Virus record (IMG/VR): IMGVR_UViG_3300046809_000449
Location: 1 to 34,323 of that record
Source: a virus
Direction: 5' to 3' (one strand)
Length of the DNA: 34,323 nt
Both the position numbers and the translations under genes were made by a program. Shown piece by piece: positions 14,287 through 20,848 of this stretch. Position 1 is the stretch's first letter; every line of letters starts with the position of its first letter. Below the pieces are notes generated by a model. That model did not search any database and was not told where the DNA came from. It was given only the letters and a program-made list of their open reading frames with translations.

Positions 14287-15471
14287 TTATGCAAGCTTCC
14301 CCTTGCGGCTCCGGTGGAAACTCCGGTGGTTTGTGTCACCGTCGGCGACTCCGGTGGCGCGCGCGGACTTGCGCTGCCCGGCAAGCTTGTCGATCACGTC
14401 GGCGACGCCCTGTTCGTTCGCGGCGCCGTAAATGTTGAGCGTGGTCGCGACGTCGGCGTGGTCGAGCATCTTCTGGACGATCGGGAAGCCTTCCGCGGTG
14501 CCGACCGCCCGCAGCGCCTTCTTGGCGGTGTCGTGGCGCAGATCGTGAAAGCGCACCCGGTCGGCGCCGACCATGAGCCCGGCCTCGGCCCTGATGGCGT
14601 TCCATACCTTGCGCAGACCGTCCTTGGTGATCGGGTAGCGGTGGCCCTCGATCCGGCCGTCGCGGGTGCGCTGCGCCACGTAGGTGAACACCCGGGTGGG
14701 GTGATGGCCGCGCAACGGCCATAGGATTTCACGGATGGTGTCGTTGATCTTGATCTTGCTGATCTTGCCGCCGGCGCGGCCCTTGGTCCGCATCGTGATT
14801 TCCCGGGTATCCCAATTCACGCACGACCATTCGAGCGTCAGAACCTCGGTCTTGCGCTTGGCGGTGGCGCGGCAGAATTCGAACAGCGGCTCGTAATCCT
14901 CGCGCTGGCTGGTGATCGCGGCTTCGAGGCGGAGCGTCTCGTCGGGGCCGAGCTCGCGGGCAGGGCGCTTCGGCTCGTCCAGCCACAGATCACGCCACTT
15001 CGGCTCGTTCGGAAACCGGACGCTCGGCCGCAGGTAGGTGAACAGCTTCTTCAACTGCTCGATGGTGTCGTTGACGGTGTAAGCCGAGACCGGGCGCGGC
15101 GGTGTCCCGTATGTGTGGCCGAGCCGCCAGCGCCGCAGCTTGAGCACGTCGTCGTGCGTGATCGCGGTGATAAGCTTGGTTGCCCCGAAGTAATCGACCA
15201 GCAGGACGCAAAGCCGAAGCGTGTTGTCGGCGCCGGCATGACGCTCGCCGACGTCCTTCATGTAGCGCACCGTCACCGGATCGAGCGCGAGCGATGTGTC
15301 CCCGTCGCTCTGCGCAGCCAATGCGGCGCGCAGCTCGGCCTCTAGCTCCCCGGCGCGTTTTTCCGCCTCGCGGCGACTCGTGCATCCCGTAGATCGTGAA
15401 TACTTGCGGCCGTCGATCCAGATGTCGGCCGTGAGGTTCTTCGACTTCTTGTCCTTGTAGACGCTCGACAT
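14287..15471 (-). CDS. int: Tyrosine-family phage integrase
   Basis: A 394-residue site-specific recombinase. The N-terminus (DIWIDGRKYSRSTGCTSRREAEKRA) is an arm-binding type domain, residues ~65-150 a core-binding SAM-like domain, and residues ~175-355 the catalytic domain. Catalytic residues are R206 (ATAKRKTEVL), K230, H309 and R312 (FHDLRH), H338 (MLDHAD) and Y348 (TTLNIYG). All are in the expected order, so it looks active. Its 3' end lies 42 bases from the tRNA-Pro core and its last codons cover the right-arm repeats. The start overlaps the preceding HTH gene by 130 bases. Confidence 0.92.
   Translation of the reverse strand: MSSVYKDKKSKNLTADIWIDGRKYSRSTGCTSRREAEKRAGELEAELRAALAAQSDGDTSLALDPVTVRYMKDVGERHAGADNTLRLCVLLVDYFGATKLITAITHDDVLKLRRWRLGHTYGTPPRPVSAYTVNDTIEQLKKLFTYLRPSVRFPNEPKWRDLWLDEPKRPARELGPDETLRLEAAITSQREDYEPLFEFCRATAKRKTEVLTLEWSCVNWDTREITMRTKGRAGGKISKIKINDTIREILWPLRGHHPTRVFTYVAQRTRDGRIEGHRYPITKDGLRKVWNAIRAEAGLMVGADRVRFHDLRHDTAKKALRAVGTAEGFPIVQKMLDHADVATTLNIYGAANEQGVADVIDKLAGQRKSARATGVADGDTNHRSFHRSRKGKLA
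14307..14357 (+). repeat. Right arm of attP: three CTCCGGTGG repeats
   Basis: Direct copies of CTCCGGTGG at 14309, 14321 and 14349. The first two have the same 12-bp spacing and the same TTTGTGTCACCG tail as the left arm. They lie inside the last codons of the integrase gene. Same orientation as the left-arm sites. Confidence 0.6.
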
Positions 15472-15659
15472 GGTTTTCTCTTCTTGCGCTGGCGGATGAA
15501 TTCTTCGATGTCGGCGGGCTCGAAAGCTCGGCGTTCACGCTTCTTGCCGCGGCCGATGTTGACGTAAACCAGGTCGCCATCGGCCACATAGCCGTCGAGA
15601 GTGTCGAGCGAAACGCTGAGCGCTGCGGCGGCTTCCTTCGGGGTCAGTAGGTTGCTCAC
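15342..15659 (-). CDS. Excisionase-like HTH DNA-binding protein
   Basis: A 105-residue protein whose first ~55 residues are a MerR/HTH_17-type winged helix (LLTPKEAAAALSVSLDTLDGYVADGDLVYVNIGRGKKRERRAFEPADIEEFI), the fold of phage excisionases. Start GTG at 15659 overlaps the stop of the small upstream gene (GTGA), with AGGAG upstream. The last ~43 residues are Arg/Ser-rich and overlap the integrase start in another frame. It probably sets the direction of recombination at the nearby attP. Confidence 0.7.
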   Translation of the reverse strand: MSNLLTPKEAAAALSVSLDTLDGYVADGDLVYVNIGRGKKRERRAFEPADIEEFIRQRKKRKPCRASTRTRSRRTSRPTSGSTAASIHDLRDARVAARRKNAPGS

Positions 15660-15799
15660 TTGTGACTCCTATACATGAGAATCTCATTCGCGACCTCGAA
15701 GAGCTTCTCTTCGGCGTCGGTGAAGCGGCCGACAACGTGGTCGCGCTCAAGAGGTGACTCGCGATTTAACTTCAAACTCGCCGCACCAATCCCGTCCAT
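15656..15799 (-). CDS. Small hypothetical protein
   Basis: A 47-residue ORF (MDGIGAASLKLNRESPLERD through to NEILMYRSHK) that starts inside the previous gene and ends with TGA overlapping the excisionase GTG. This coupling is the main argument for it. Its VGRFTDAEEKLFEVANEI resembles IALRFVKAEEKLFEVAATI of the 59-residue gene ending at 16057, and both genes share an identical 26-bp stretch (15690-15715 and 16073-16098). Function unknown. Confidence 0.45.
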   Translation of the reverse strand: MDGIGAASLKLNRESPLERDHVVGRFTDAEEKLFEVANEILMYRSHK

Positions 15800-16049
15800 A
15801 CGTCAGCGGCCAGAAGGAACTATCTTTCATGAGTCCGCCAAAATTCTCATCATCTGGCCTCTCGGCAGCGAGTTTCGTCACCGAAAAAGTGATCGTATTT
15901 AACAACTCACCAATCAAATCGAACTTCCACGGCGACGCCTGCGGCGCATTTCGGTGGCACGCTCCAATTTGATCATCAACGTGGTCGTCCTTGGAGTCCT
16001 TATCCAAAATCCAAAACTTGCAGCGGTGACACTGGGGTCGCTTGTTCAT
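15747..16049 (-). CDS. Small cysteine-containing phage protein
   Basis: A 100-residue protein from the ATG at 16049. CHRCKFW near the N-terminus, CHRNAP about 25 residues later, and DWCGEF near the C-terminus supply cysteines in a pattern (CxxCxFW, CRRxAP, WCGEF) common in small alphaproteobacterial phage proteins that probably bind a metal. It overlaps the next small gene and lies 7 bases after the preceding stop. The function is unknown. Confidence 0.65.
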   Translation of the reverse strand: MNKRPQCHRCKFWILDKDSKDDHVDDQIGACHRNAPQASPWKFDLIGELLNTITFSVTKLAAERPDDENFGGLMKDSSFWPLTYGRDWCGEFEVKSRVTS

Positions 16050-16056
16050 ATTAGCT

Positions 16057-16236
16057 TCATTCAATCGTCGCGGCGACCTCGAAGAGCTTCTCTTCGGCCT
16101 TGACGAAACGGAGCGCGATGCCGGTGGGAATGCCCTGGTCCTCATGCGGCGCGGTGTCGATGCACGCCAGGAACGCCGCGCGCGCGTCGCGCCATTCGAT
16201 CACGGCCTCCGTAAGAATGTCATGCTCCCGGTTCAC
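16057..16236 (-). CDS. Small hypothetical protein
   Basis: A 59-residue protein (start GTG, NREHDILTEAVIEWRDARA, ending FVKAEEKLFEVAATIE). The GTG overlaps the stop of the preceding gene (GTGA), which supports both the gene and the start. It is helical and acidic, of the kind found in early operons of rhizobial phages. It shares its C-terminal motif with the 47-residue ORF ending at 15656. No function known. Confidence 0.55.
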   Translation of the reverse strand: MNREHDILTEAVIEWRDARAAFLACIDTAPHEDQGIPTGIALRFVKAEEKLFEVAATIE

Positions 16237-16415
16237 AACAATCGTTCCCCTTGCGCCTGCTTCTCGTAGTCGTCCGCGATCGCCTGCATGACCTCGATCC
16301 GCCGCTTGGCGTCGCTCTCATCGATCTGGCCTCTCGCGATCCACTGCGGATATAGCCGCCGGCGCATTTTCAGCTCGCGCTCGACCTCCCGCAGCTTGTC
16401 CTCGGCTGCGAACAT
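16233..16415 (-). CDS. Small helical hypothetical protein
   Basis: A 60-residue protein from ATG 16415 (MFAAEDKLREVERELKMRRR, then YPQWIARGQIDESDAKRRIEVMQAIADDYE). A TTG-started form from 16445 would overlap the previous gene by 17 bases. Charged and mainly helical, with heptad-like spacing in the first 25 residues. Its stop overlaps the next GTG. Common as a phage hypothetical protein; function unknown. Confidence 0.6.
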   Translation of the reverse strand: MFAAEDKLREVERELKMRRRLYPQWIARGQIDESDAKRRIEVMQAIADDYEKQAQGERLL

Positions 16416-16428
16416 TTTCGGATTTCTT

Positions 16429-16614
16429 TCAGTCCATCGGTACAATCACTTCACCATGGACCGGACAGCGCCATACAGGCAGATGATGCGGCTGCTCGCA
16501 AATGCATTTTGCGCCAAACTCAGTTGCACTCGCTGAGTGACCGCAGTTTAGGCAGTCGACGGCGTGCTTGGTGTACCGCTCGACGCGATCAGAACCGCAC
16601 TCGGGGCATTTCAT
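16429..16614 (-). CDS. Small zinc-ribbon protein
   Basis: A 61-residue protein with CPEC at residues 3-6 and CLNC about 16 residues later (a zinc ribbon), followed by CIC and WRCPVHGE, possibly a second metal site. AGGGG lies upstream of the ATG at 16614. It is one of three zinc-ribbon miniproteins in this leftward operon. A role in binding nucleic acid or a host protein is possible but not shown by the sequence. Confidence 0.6.
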   Translation of the reverse strand: MKCPECGSDRVERYTKHAVDCLNCGHSASATEFGAKCICEQPHHLPVWRCPVHGEVIVPMD

Positions 16615-16639
16615 ATTTGGCCCCTACTCTTAGTCCGCG

Positions 16640-16828
16640 TCACCATGACTTGCTGACCTTCTCGATAGCGGCGCGTGCGATCTCGCGGGCTTCGTATTTG
16701 GTCATTGGTGTCCAAGTATGACCCGGGTCTGGATGCGCACCGCGAAAGCCCTCAACGATCGCCTCCAATGCATCGAGCAGATCAGGACCGGCTTGTTTGA
16801 TGCGCTCAAGCTCCTCTAGGGTTTTCAT
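16640..16828 (-). CDS. Small hypothetical protein
   Basis: A 62-residue protein (MKTLEELERIKQAGPDLLDAL through to REIARAAIEKVSKSW), mostly helical with a short Gly/Pro turn (GAHPDPGHTW). The LLDALEAIVEG and ARAAIEKV pattern is seen in many small phage proteins without known role. It is the first gene after pentamer array B and starts 23 bases after it. Confidence 0.6.
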   Translation of the reverse strand: MKTLEELERIKQAGPDLLDALEAIVEGFRGAHPDPGHTWTPMTKYEAREIARAAIEKVSKSW

Positions 16829-16851
16829 GACCTTTCAAACCCCCAAAATAT

Positions 16852-16931
16852 CCCTGCCTTGCCATGCCTCGCCAAGCCATGCCAAGCCGCGCCCGGCCAA
16901 GCCTCGCCGCGCCAGGCCGCGCCTCGCCGCA
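16852..16931. repeat. Pentamer array B (16 x CCNNG)
   Basis: Eighty bases, 16 units in strict 5-base phase, starting CCCTG and ending CCGCA. It begins (in transcription order) 2 bases after the ParB-like gene's stop codon and ends before the ribosome site of the next gene. Confidence 0.9.
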
Positions 16932-16933
16932 TC

Positions 16934-17593
16934 TCAAGCCGCGGTCGATTTTGCCGCCTTCATATCCGCCCAAAGCGAAATCAGCCTTTCCATCTCATGC
17001 GCAAAACCATCGGACCGCGGCCACATATCGGTCTCGATCAGTACGCAAAGCTGACGAAGGTGGAACGTCGCCTTGCCGCCGCTGTATCGCCGATTGAGCG
17101 CTTGTTGCTCTGTGTTGAGCGTTTCGCCGTGTAGGTGGCTCAAACCGCCCTTGAGCGCGATAGGATGGCCGTCCGGCGCGCTAGCAAAGCCGCGCTCGAT
17201 CTTTTCGATCCTTTCGAGAGGCAGACGGACCACTTCGGCGATTTGCTCGCGCGTATAGCCATACTGCTCCAATCGAAGCACCGAATGACGGATCGTATAT
17301 TGATCAAGCGGCGTGCCGTGGCTGATATTTAACCTAACAGCGTCGGCGAACAGGTCGGCGTCGCTGGCATACTTTTTTTCGATGACATCTACCTTGGTTA
17401 TACCCTTGCGCTTGTAAACCTCTAAACGGTGGCGCCCATCGACGAGACGGTGAGTCTTTGCCTCCACCACGATCGGAGGAAACTTGGCGCCCGCCTCGCC
17501 GGCGAGCGCGAGTCGCTGAATGTTGAACTCGCTCACGCCATTTCTGGGATACACAGTCTCGTCGAGTACTATTTCGTCGATCGCTAGTTTCAT
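16934..17593 (-). CDS. ParB/Srx-fold domain protein
   Basis: A 219-residue protein from ATG 17593, which has a near-perfect ribosome site (AAGGAGG). The frame stays open upstream only because it crosses the pentamer arrays. Residues ~1-95 hold a ParB-like nuclease/CTPase-type domain: DEIVLDETVYPR, then FPPIVVEA and LVDGRHRLEVY (DGRHR at 52-56). A helical region with YTREQIAEVVRLPLERIEKIER follows, resembling the HTH part of ParB. It may act in plasmid-like maintenance, replication or gene control. Arrays lie on both sides of it. Confidence 0.75.
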   Translation of the reverse strand: MKLAIDEIVLDETVYPRNGVSEFNIQRLALAGEAGAKFPPIVVEAKTHRLVDGRHRLEVYKRKGITKVDVIEKKYASDADLFADAVRLNISHGTPLDQYTIRHSVLRLEQYGYTREQIAEVVRLPLERIEKIERGFASAPDGHPIALKGGLSHLHGETLNTEQQALNRRYSGGKATFHLRQLCVLIETDMWPRSDGFAHEMERLISLWADMKAAKSTAA

Positions 17594-17613
17594 CGGTTCC
17601 TCCTTAGTCAAAA

Positions 17614-17972
17614 CCCTGCCCTGCCTCGCCAAGCCGCGCCATGCCGCGCCCAGCCCCGCCACGCCGCGCCGCGCCTTGCCTCGCCTCGCCCAGCCGCAAC
17701 TCATGCAATTCACAAAGTATCCCTGCCTCGCCATGCCGCGCCGTGCCGCGCCTCGCCAGGCCACGCCGGGCCCGGCCCCGCCGCAACGGAAATCCAACAA
17801 AGTAGCCCTGCCAAGCCGCGCCACGCCGCGCCGCGCCGCGCCGCGCCTTGCCCAGCCGCAACTCATGCAATTCACAAAGTATCCCTGCCTCGCCCTGCCG
17901 TGCCGTGCCCTGCCTTGCCGCGCCGCGCCGCGCCAGGCCACGCCGTGCCCGGCCAAGCCTCGCCGCGCCATA
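17614..17972. repeat. Four tandem pentamer arrays C-F with conserved spacers
   Basis: Arrays C (17614-17698, 17 units), D (17721-17785, 13), E (17806-17860, 11) and F (17883-17972, 18), all CCNNG in 5-base phase. Each starts CCCTG; C, D and E end CCGCA. They are separated by non-pentamer spacers of 22, 20 and 22 bases. The C/D and E/F spacers (17699-17720, 17861-17882) are identical and the D/E spacer is related, all sharing the core ACAAAGTA. This cluster fills the whole gap between two genes and is non-coding. Confidence 0.9.
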
Positions 17973-17975
17973 CCT

Positions 17976-18617
17976 TCAATCTTCGACTGTGAACGATCGC
18001 ACCGCGAAGCGACCGAACGGGCCGTTCTTCTGAGGCCGATAATCGCCAACGCCCATGCGGTTGCCGGCATCGCCCATGATTTCGGCGATGATCTCTGGCG
18101 ATTTGATCAGCACTGGATCAAATTCAACGCTGAATGTCGCGGACCACTCGTCGAAACGCGGTCGTCGTCGAATGATGCCCTGGCGCTGGACAATCGCGCG
18201 TCTACTGTCGATCACATAGTCCTTGATCGGCGAGCCGTCCCGACGCTGCAGAGGGATCAATTCTTCGGACACCACAACATGGGCGAGGTGGCTCTTCATG
18301 GTCGAGCGCTTGGCCTTCCAGGCACCGGCGGCGCCAAGCAGCGAGGCGCGGAAGGCTTCGCCCTTGATGGCGCATGTGCCGTCCGGGAGGCGATAGACGC
18401 CGTTCTCGGCTTCTACTTCGGCCTCAGGGATTCTCGTGCCGCGCTTGGCGCTCGTATCGCCGCCCATGGATTCCGGGTTGTGTGTGAGCAGCGGCTTGAT
18501 GCCATCGACGGTGATCCGAATTGTGCGGATCGTTGGCGCTGCTGGCCCAAGTGCAGGTTCTGACGCCGCCGGTATGGAAACTTTCGCTTTTAGTTTCGTC
18601 GTCGTTTTATCCAACAT
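17976..18617 (-). CDS. Conserved phage protein, unknown function
   Basis: A 213-residue protein from ATG 18617 (GGGAGAG upstream); the longer frame to 18686 crosses array G and is rejected. It contains IRITVDGIKPLLTHNPESM, CAIKGEAFRASLLGAA, YVIDSRRAIVQRQGIIRRRPRFDEW and, near the C-terminus, GDYRPQKNGPFGRF. The pattern LTHNP ... GDYRP ... GPFGRF marks a family I believe recurs in alphaproteobacterial phages but cannot name. It lies among replication/recombination genes, bracketed by arrays. No catalytic motif was seen. Confidence 0.6.
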   Translation of the reverse strand: MLDKTTTKLKAKVSIPAASEPALGPAAPTIRTIRITVDGIKPLLTHNPESMGGDTSAKRGTRIPEAEVEAENGVYRLPDGTCAIKGEAFRASLLGAAGAWKAKRSTMKSHLAHVVVSEELIPLQRRDGSPIKDYVIDSRRAIVQRQGIIRRRPRFDEWSATFSVEFDPVLIKSPEIIAEIMGDAGNRMGVGDYRPQKNGPFGRFAVRSFTVED

Positions 18618-18640
18618 GCTGTGCTCTCCCTTGTTTAAGA

Positions 18641-18715
18641 CCCTGCCTTGCCGTGCCCTGCCATGCCTTGCCTCGCCCCGCCTCACCCGGCCTCGCCCGG
18701 CCTCGCCAGGCCATA
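18641..18715. repeat. Pentamer array G (15 x CCNNG)
   Basis: Seventy-five bases, 15 units, starting CCCTG and ending CCATA. It sits between the stop of the DnaA-domain gene (18720) and the ribosome site of the 213-residue gene. Confidence 0.9.
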
Positions 18716-18719
18716 TCCA

Positions 18720-19256
18720 TCAAATGTCATCCATATGAAATCGCATCGAGCGGACCCACTGATGCACCGTCGCGTTCTCCGGCATGCCATCCGCGGCAGC
18801 GGCGAGCACGGGCGCTAGCTTGCGTATGGCGTGCAGCACGGTCGTATGATCGAAGCCGCCGGCTCGCCGGCCGATCTCGGGCATGCTCTTGCGCGTCAAA
18901 TGCCGGGCGAGCGCGAAGGTCAGCGACCGCGGTGCCACCACAACGGCAAAGCGGCGGCGCCCGAACAGCTCGTGCCGGGTGATGTGGAATTCATCGCACA
19001 CCGCCTTGGCCACTTCTTCGAACCGTGACAACGGGTGGCGCAGCATAACCGCAAAGCTCGCGGGCAGCTCCACCGGATCGTTTGACGCAGGTGGCGGCGC
19101 GGGCACCTTTTTTGTGCGGCGCCGGCGCGGCGGGCGGATTGTTTCAGGCGGCGCGGGCATGAGCTCTTGCCAAAATGCCGAATGAATAGCCCGGTATCTC
19201 GCCAGCATTTCCTCGGCGCTCGAATAATCCGGCACTTGTGCGGGTGCGACCTTCAT
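18720..19256 (-). CDS. DnaA domain-IV (origin-binding) protein
   Basis: A 178-residue protein. Residues ~75-165 match the C-terminal DNA-binding domain of DnaA: AVCDEFHITRHELFGRRRFAVVVAPRSLTFALARHL, then PEIGRRAGGFDHTTVLHAIRKL (about residues 126-147), the DnaA signature helix. There is no AAA+ ATPase domain; the N-terminal ~70 residues are Pro/Arg-rich and unordered. It could bind DnaA boxes to act in phage replication or to interfere with host initiation. Its ATG overlaps the preceding gene's stop (ATGA). Confidence 0.82.
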   Translation of the reverse strand: MKVAPAQVPDYSSAEEMLARYRAIHSAFWQELMPAPPETIRPPRRRRTKKVPAPPPASNDPVELPASFAVMLRHPLSRFEEVAKAVCDEFHITRHELFGRRRFAVVVAPRSLTFALARHLTRKSMPEIGRRAGGFDHTTVLHAIRKLAPVLAAAADGMPENATVHQWVRSMRFHMDDI

Positions 19257-19459
19257 TGCAGAGCATCCCGTTCACCACTTTCGATCTCGGCGACGCGCGC
19301 CATCAGGCTCGTTATCGCAACGTCTCGATCCGCATCGTGATGATGGAGAAACCACGCAATCATGGTCGCAAGCATGCCCTCGCGGCCGTCATCGTTGAAC
19401 GGTGTCAAGATGTTGCACATGGCGTCGAGATCGCGACGCACCTCCGATTCGGATTTCAT
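19253..19459 (-). CDS. Small hypothetical protein
   Basis: A 68-residue protein (MKSESEVRRDLDAMCNILTPF through to VAEIESGERDALQ). A GTG two codons upstream (19465) is an alternative start, and it would overlap the stop of a possible 19-residue ORF. The protein is helical and acidic with MLATMIAWFLHHHDAD in the middle. Its stop overlaps the start of the DnaA-domain gene, so the two are likely co-translated. Function unknown. Confidence 0.55.
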   Translation of the reverse strand: MKSESEVRRDLDAMCNILTPFNDDGREGMLATMIAWFLHHHDADRDVAITSLMARVAEIESGERDALQ

Positions 19460-19461
19460 TT

Positions 19462-19521
19462 TCACGACGCGCCTCGCTTTCCTTCGGCGATCATCAAGGC
19501 GTAAATCATCCAAGTATCCAT
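19462..19521 (-). CDS. Possible 19-residue leader peptide
   Basis: MDTWMIYALMIAEGKRGAS, starting at the last unit of array H and ending in TGA that overlaps a GTG of the next gene. The coupling is suggestive, but nothing else supports it. Confidence 0.2.
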   Translation of the reverse strand: MDTWMIYALMIAEGKRGAS

Positions 19522-19592
19522 GCCTCGCCGTGCCGTGCCTTGCCCGGCCTCGCCTCGCCGCGCCATGCCACGCCTCGCCGCGCCCCGCCACA
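19518..19592. repeat. Pentamer array H (15 x CCNNG)
   Basis: Seventy-five bases, 15 units in phase, separated from array I by a 20-base spacer (19593-19612) that carries the same ACAAAGTAT core as the spacers in arrays C-F. Confidence 0.9.
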
Positions 19593-19612
19593 TTCGGAAA
19601 TCCACAAAGTAT

Positions 19613-19687
19613 CCCTGCCTCGCCAAGCCTTGCCAGGCCAGGCCTTGCCAAGCCGTGCCTCACCGTGCCTCACCTTGCCGGGCCGGA
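19613..19687. repeat. Pentamer array I (15 x CCNNG), overlapping a gene end
   Basis: Fifteen units starting CCCTG. The last three units code for the final residues (SGPAR) of the 392-residue gene, and the gene's stop codon is inside the array. So the array has extended into coding sequence, or the gene end has been replaced by array. Confidence 0.88.
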
Positions 19688-20848
19688 TTCAATCTCATCG
19701 AACGCAGCTTTGATTTCCGCCGACAGCTCTGCGGTATCATCGGCCGACATTTGCGCGGCATTACGCAGGCTCCTGGCGTTCGGCCCGGACCACCACGCGA
19801 CGAAATCGGCGCTGGCCTTTCCACCGGCCAGTTTTGCGGCCTCGATGATCTGGCGCGTCAACATCCGAAAAACCTCGGGGTCTTTCGGCGGCCGTTTCTG
19901 CGCCATGGCGATCAGGGCGCCGACGGTCAACTCGGGATCGGCCCGCGACTCCTCGCCGTCGTGTTCGATCGCGGTGCTGGCGCCGGCCTCGTCGGATGGC
20001 GGCTGCAATCCTGCCGGCGTCGCGGCTGGTGGCCTTGCCGGCGCGGCCGGCGGCTGCGTCGCCTCGATCGCCGGGAACACCTCCTCGACTGTCGCCATGC
20101 CATCGGCGATGCTCTTCATCATCGCGATCACCCGGGCAACGTCGGGCGCCAGCCAATCCTTGCTGGCACGTCCGATAGTGCGCTCGACGCGGTTCAATGC
20201 GACCGGCACTTTCGCTAGTCCCTCGATGACGCGCTTGCGATAGGCGTCAAGATCGCGACCGATCTTGTCGACCAGGGAATTGCGCGCCAGCTCGAAGGCG
20301 TGATCCGCATAGATTTGCAGGGCGTTGACAATACAATTCCGAATACTTTTGCTTTGCCCAATTTGGTAACTTATATCCAACTGACGCTCGGCATCTTTGG
20401 TCTTTATCGATCCCTGCGACTTGCGTTGCCGATAGGCACGCTCCATCGAGAACCCGGTTTCGATATCGGTGAACCGCGCGTAGAAAACCCAGGCATCGCC
20501 GACGTCGATTTCCCGGATTTCGTTGACGTTATTGCCGAAGATGCGCGCAACATCATTGGCAAGCTTAATGCTTGGACCCTCGATCCAAGATTGACCGCCA
20601 TCCTTACTTTTTACTGGATACCGATAAAACCAGTCCGTGCCAGCAGCGGCAGCCAAGGCGGCCAGTTTCTGCAGTATCTTCGCCTCATCGCGATACACCG
20701 CGACCGGCTGGGCGCCGATGACGCGATCCGCGAGGCCGGTCGTTGGCCTAACGAGAGCATGACCACTTGGAATTGGTTGCTGGAGCTGTCCGGCCGCGTT
20801 GGCGAATTTGGTAAGCTCGCTCGTGCGCTGGGCGATGTCATCAGTCAT
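19670..20848 (-). CDS. Candidate single-strand annealing/recombination protein
   Basis: A 392-residue protein directly downstream of a YqaJ exonuclease gene (with an HNH gene between), the usual place for a RecT/ERF-type annealing partner. Residues ~50-240 form the main domain (KILQKLAALAAAAGTDWFYRYPV, WIEGPSIKLANDVARIFGN, YARFTDIETGFSMERAY, YQIGQSKSIRNCIVNALQIYAD). Residues ~255-315 are a Pro/Ala-rich linker, followed by a small helical C-terminal domain. No direct RecT or ERF signature was recognised, so the function is inferred from context. The last five codons lie in pentamer array I. Confidence 0.55.
   Translation of the reverse strand: MTDDIAQRTSELTKFANAAGQLQQPIPSGHALVRPTTGLADRVIGAQPVAVYRDEAKILQKLAALAAAAGTDWFYRYPVKSKDGGQSWIEGPSIKLANDVARIFGNNVNEIREIDVGDAWVFYARFTDIETGFSMERAYRQRKSQGSIKTKDAERQLDISYQIGQSKSIRNCIVNALQIYADHAFELARNSLVDKIGRDLDAYRKRVIEGLAKVPVALNRVERTIGRASKDWLAPDVARVIAMMKSIADGMATVEEVFPAIEATQPPAAPARPPAATPAGLQPPSDEAGASTAIEHDGEESRADPELTVGALIAMAQKRPPKDPEVFRMLTRQIIEAAKLAGGKASADFVAWWSGPNARSLRNAAQMSADDTAELSAEIKAAFDEIESGPAR

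Noticed and set aside
14160-14290. Complete tRNA gene
   Set aside because: Only the 3' half of tRNA-Pro is present. No matching acceptor 5' strand or D-arm lies at the required distance, and the base pair at positions 30/40 of the anticodon stem is mismatched.
16934-18070. A 378-residue minus-strand ORF whose N-terminal part is WARRGAARRG-type repeat
   Set aside because: The repeat part is the pentamer arrays read through by chance. The real ParB-like gene starts at 17593 with a strong ribosome site.
17520-18563. A 347-residue plus-strand ORF across arrays C-F
   Set aside because: It covers arrays and is antisense to two well-supported genes; its residues come from CCNNG repetition and the shadow frame.
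16852-19687. CRISPR array
   Set aside because: Units are 5 bp with no unique spacers between them, and there are no cas genes. The 20-22 base spacers repeat rather than vary.
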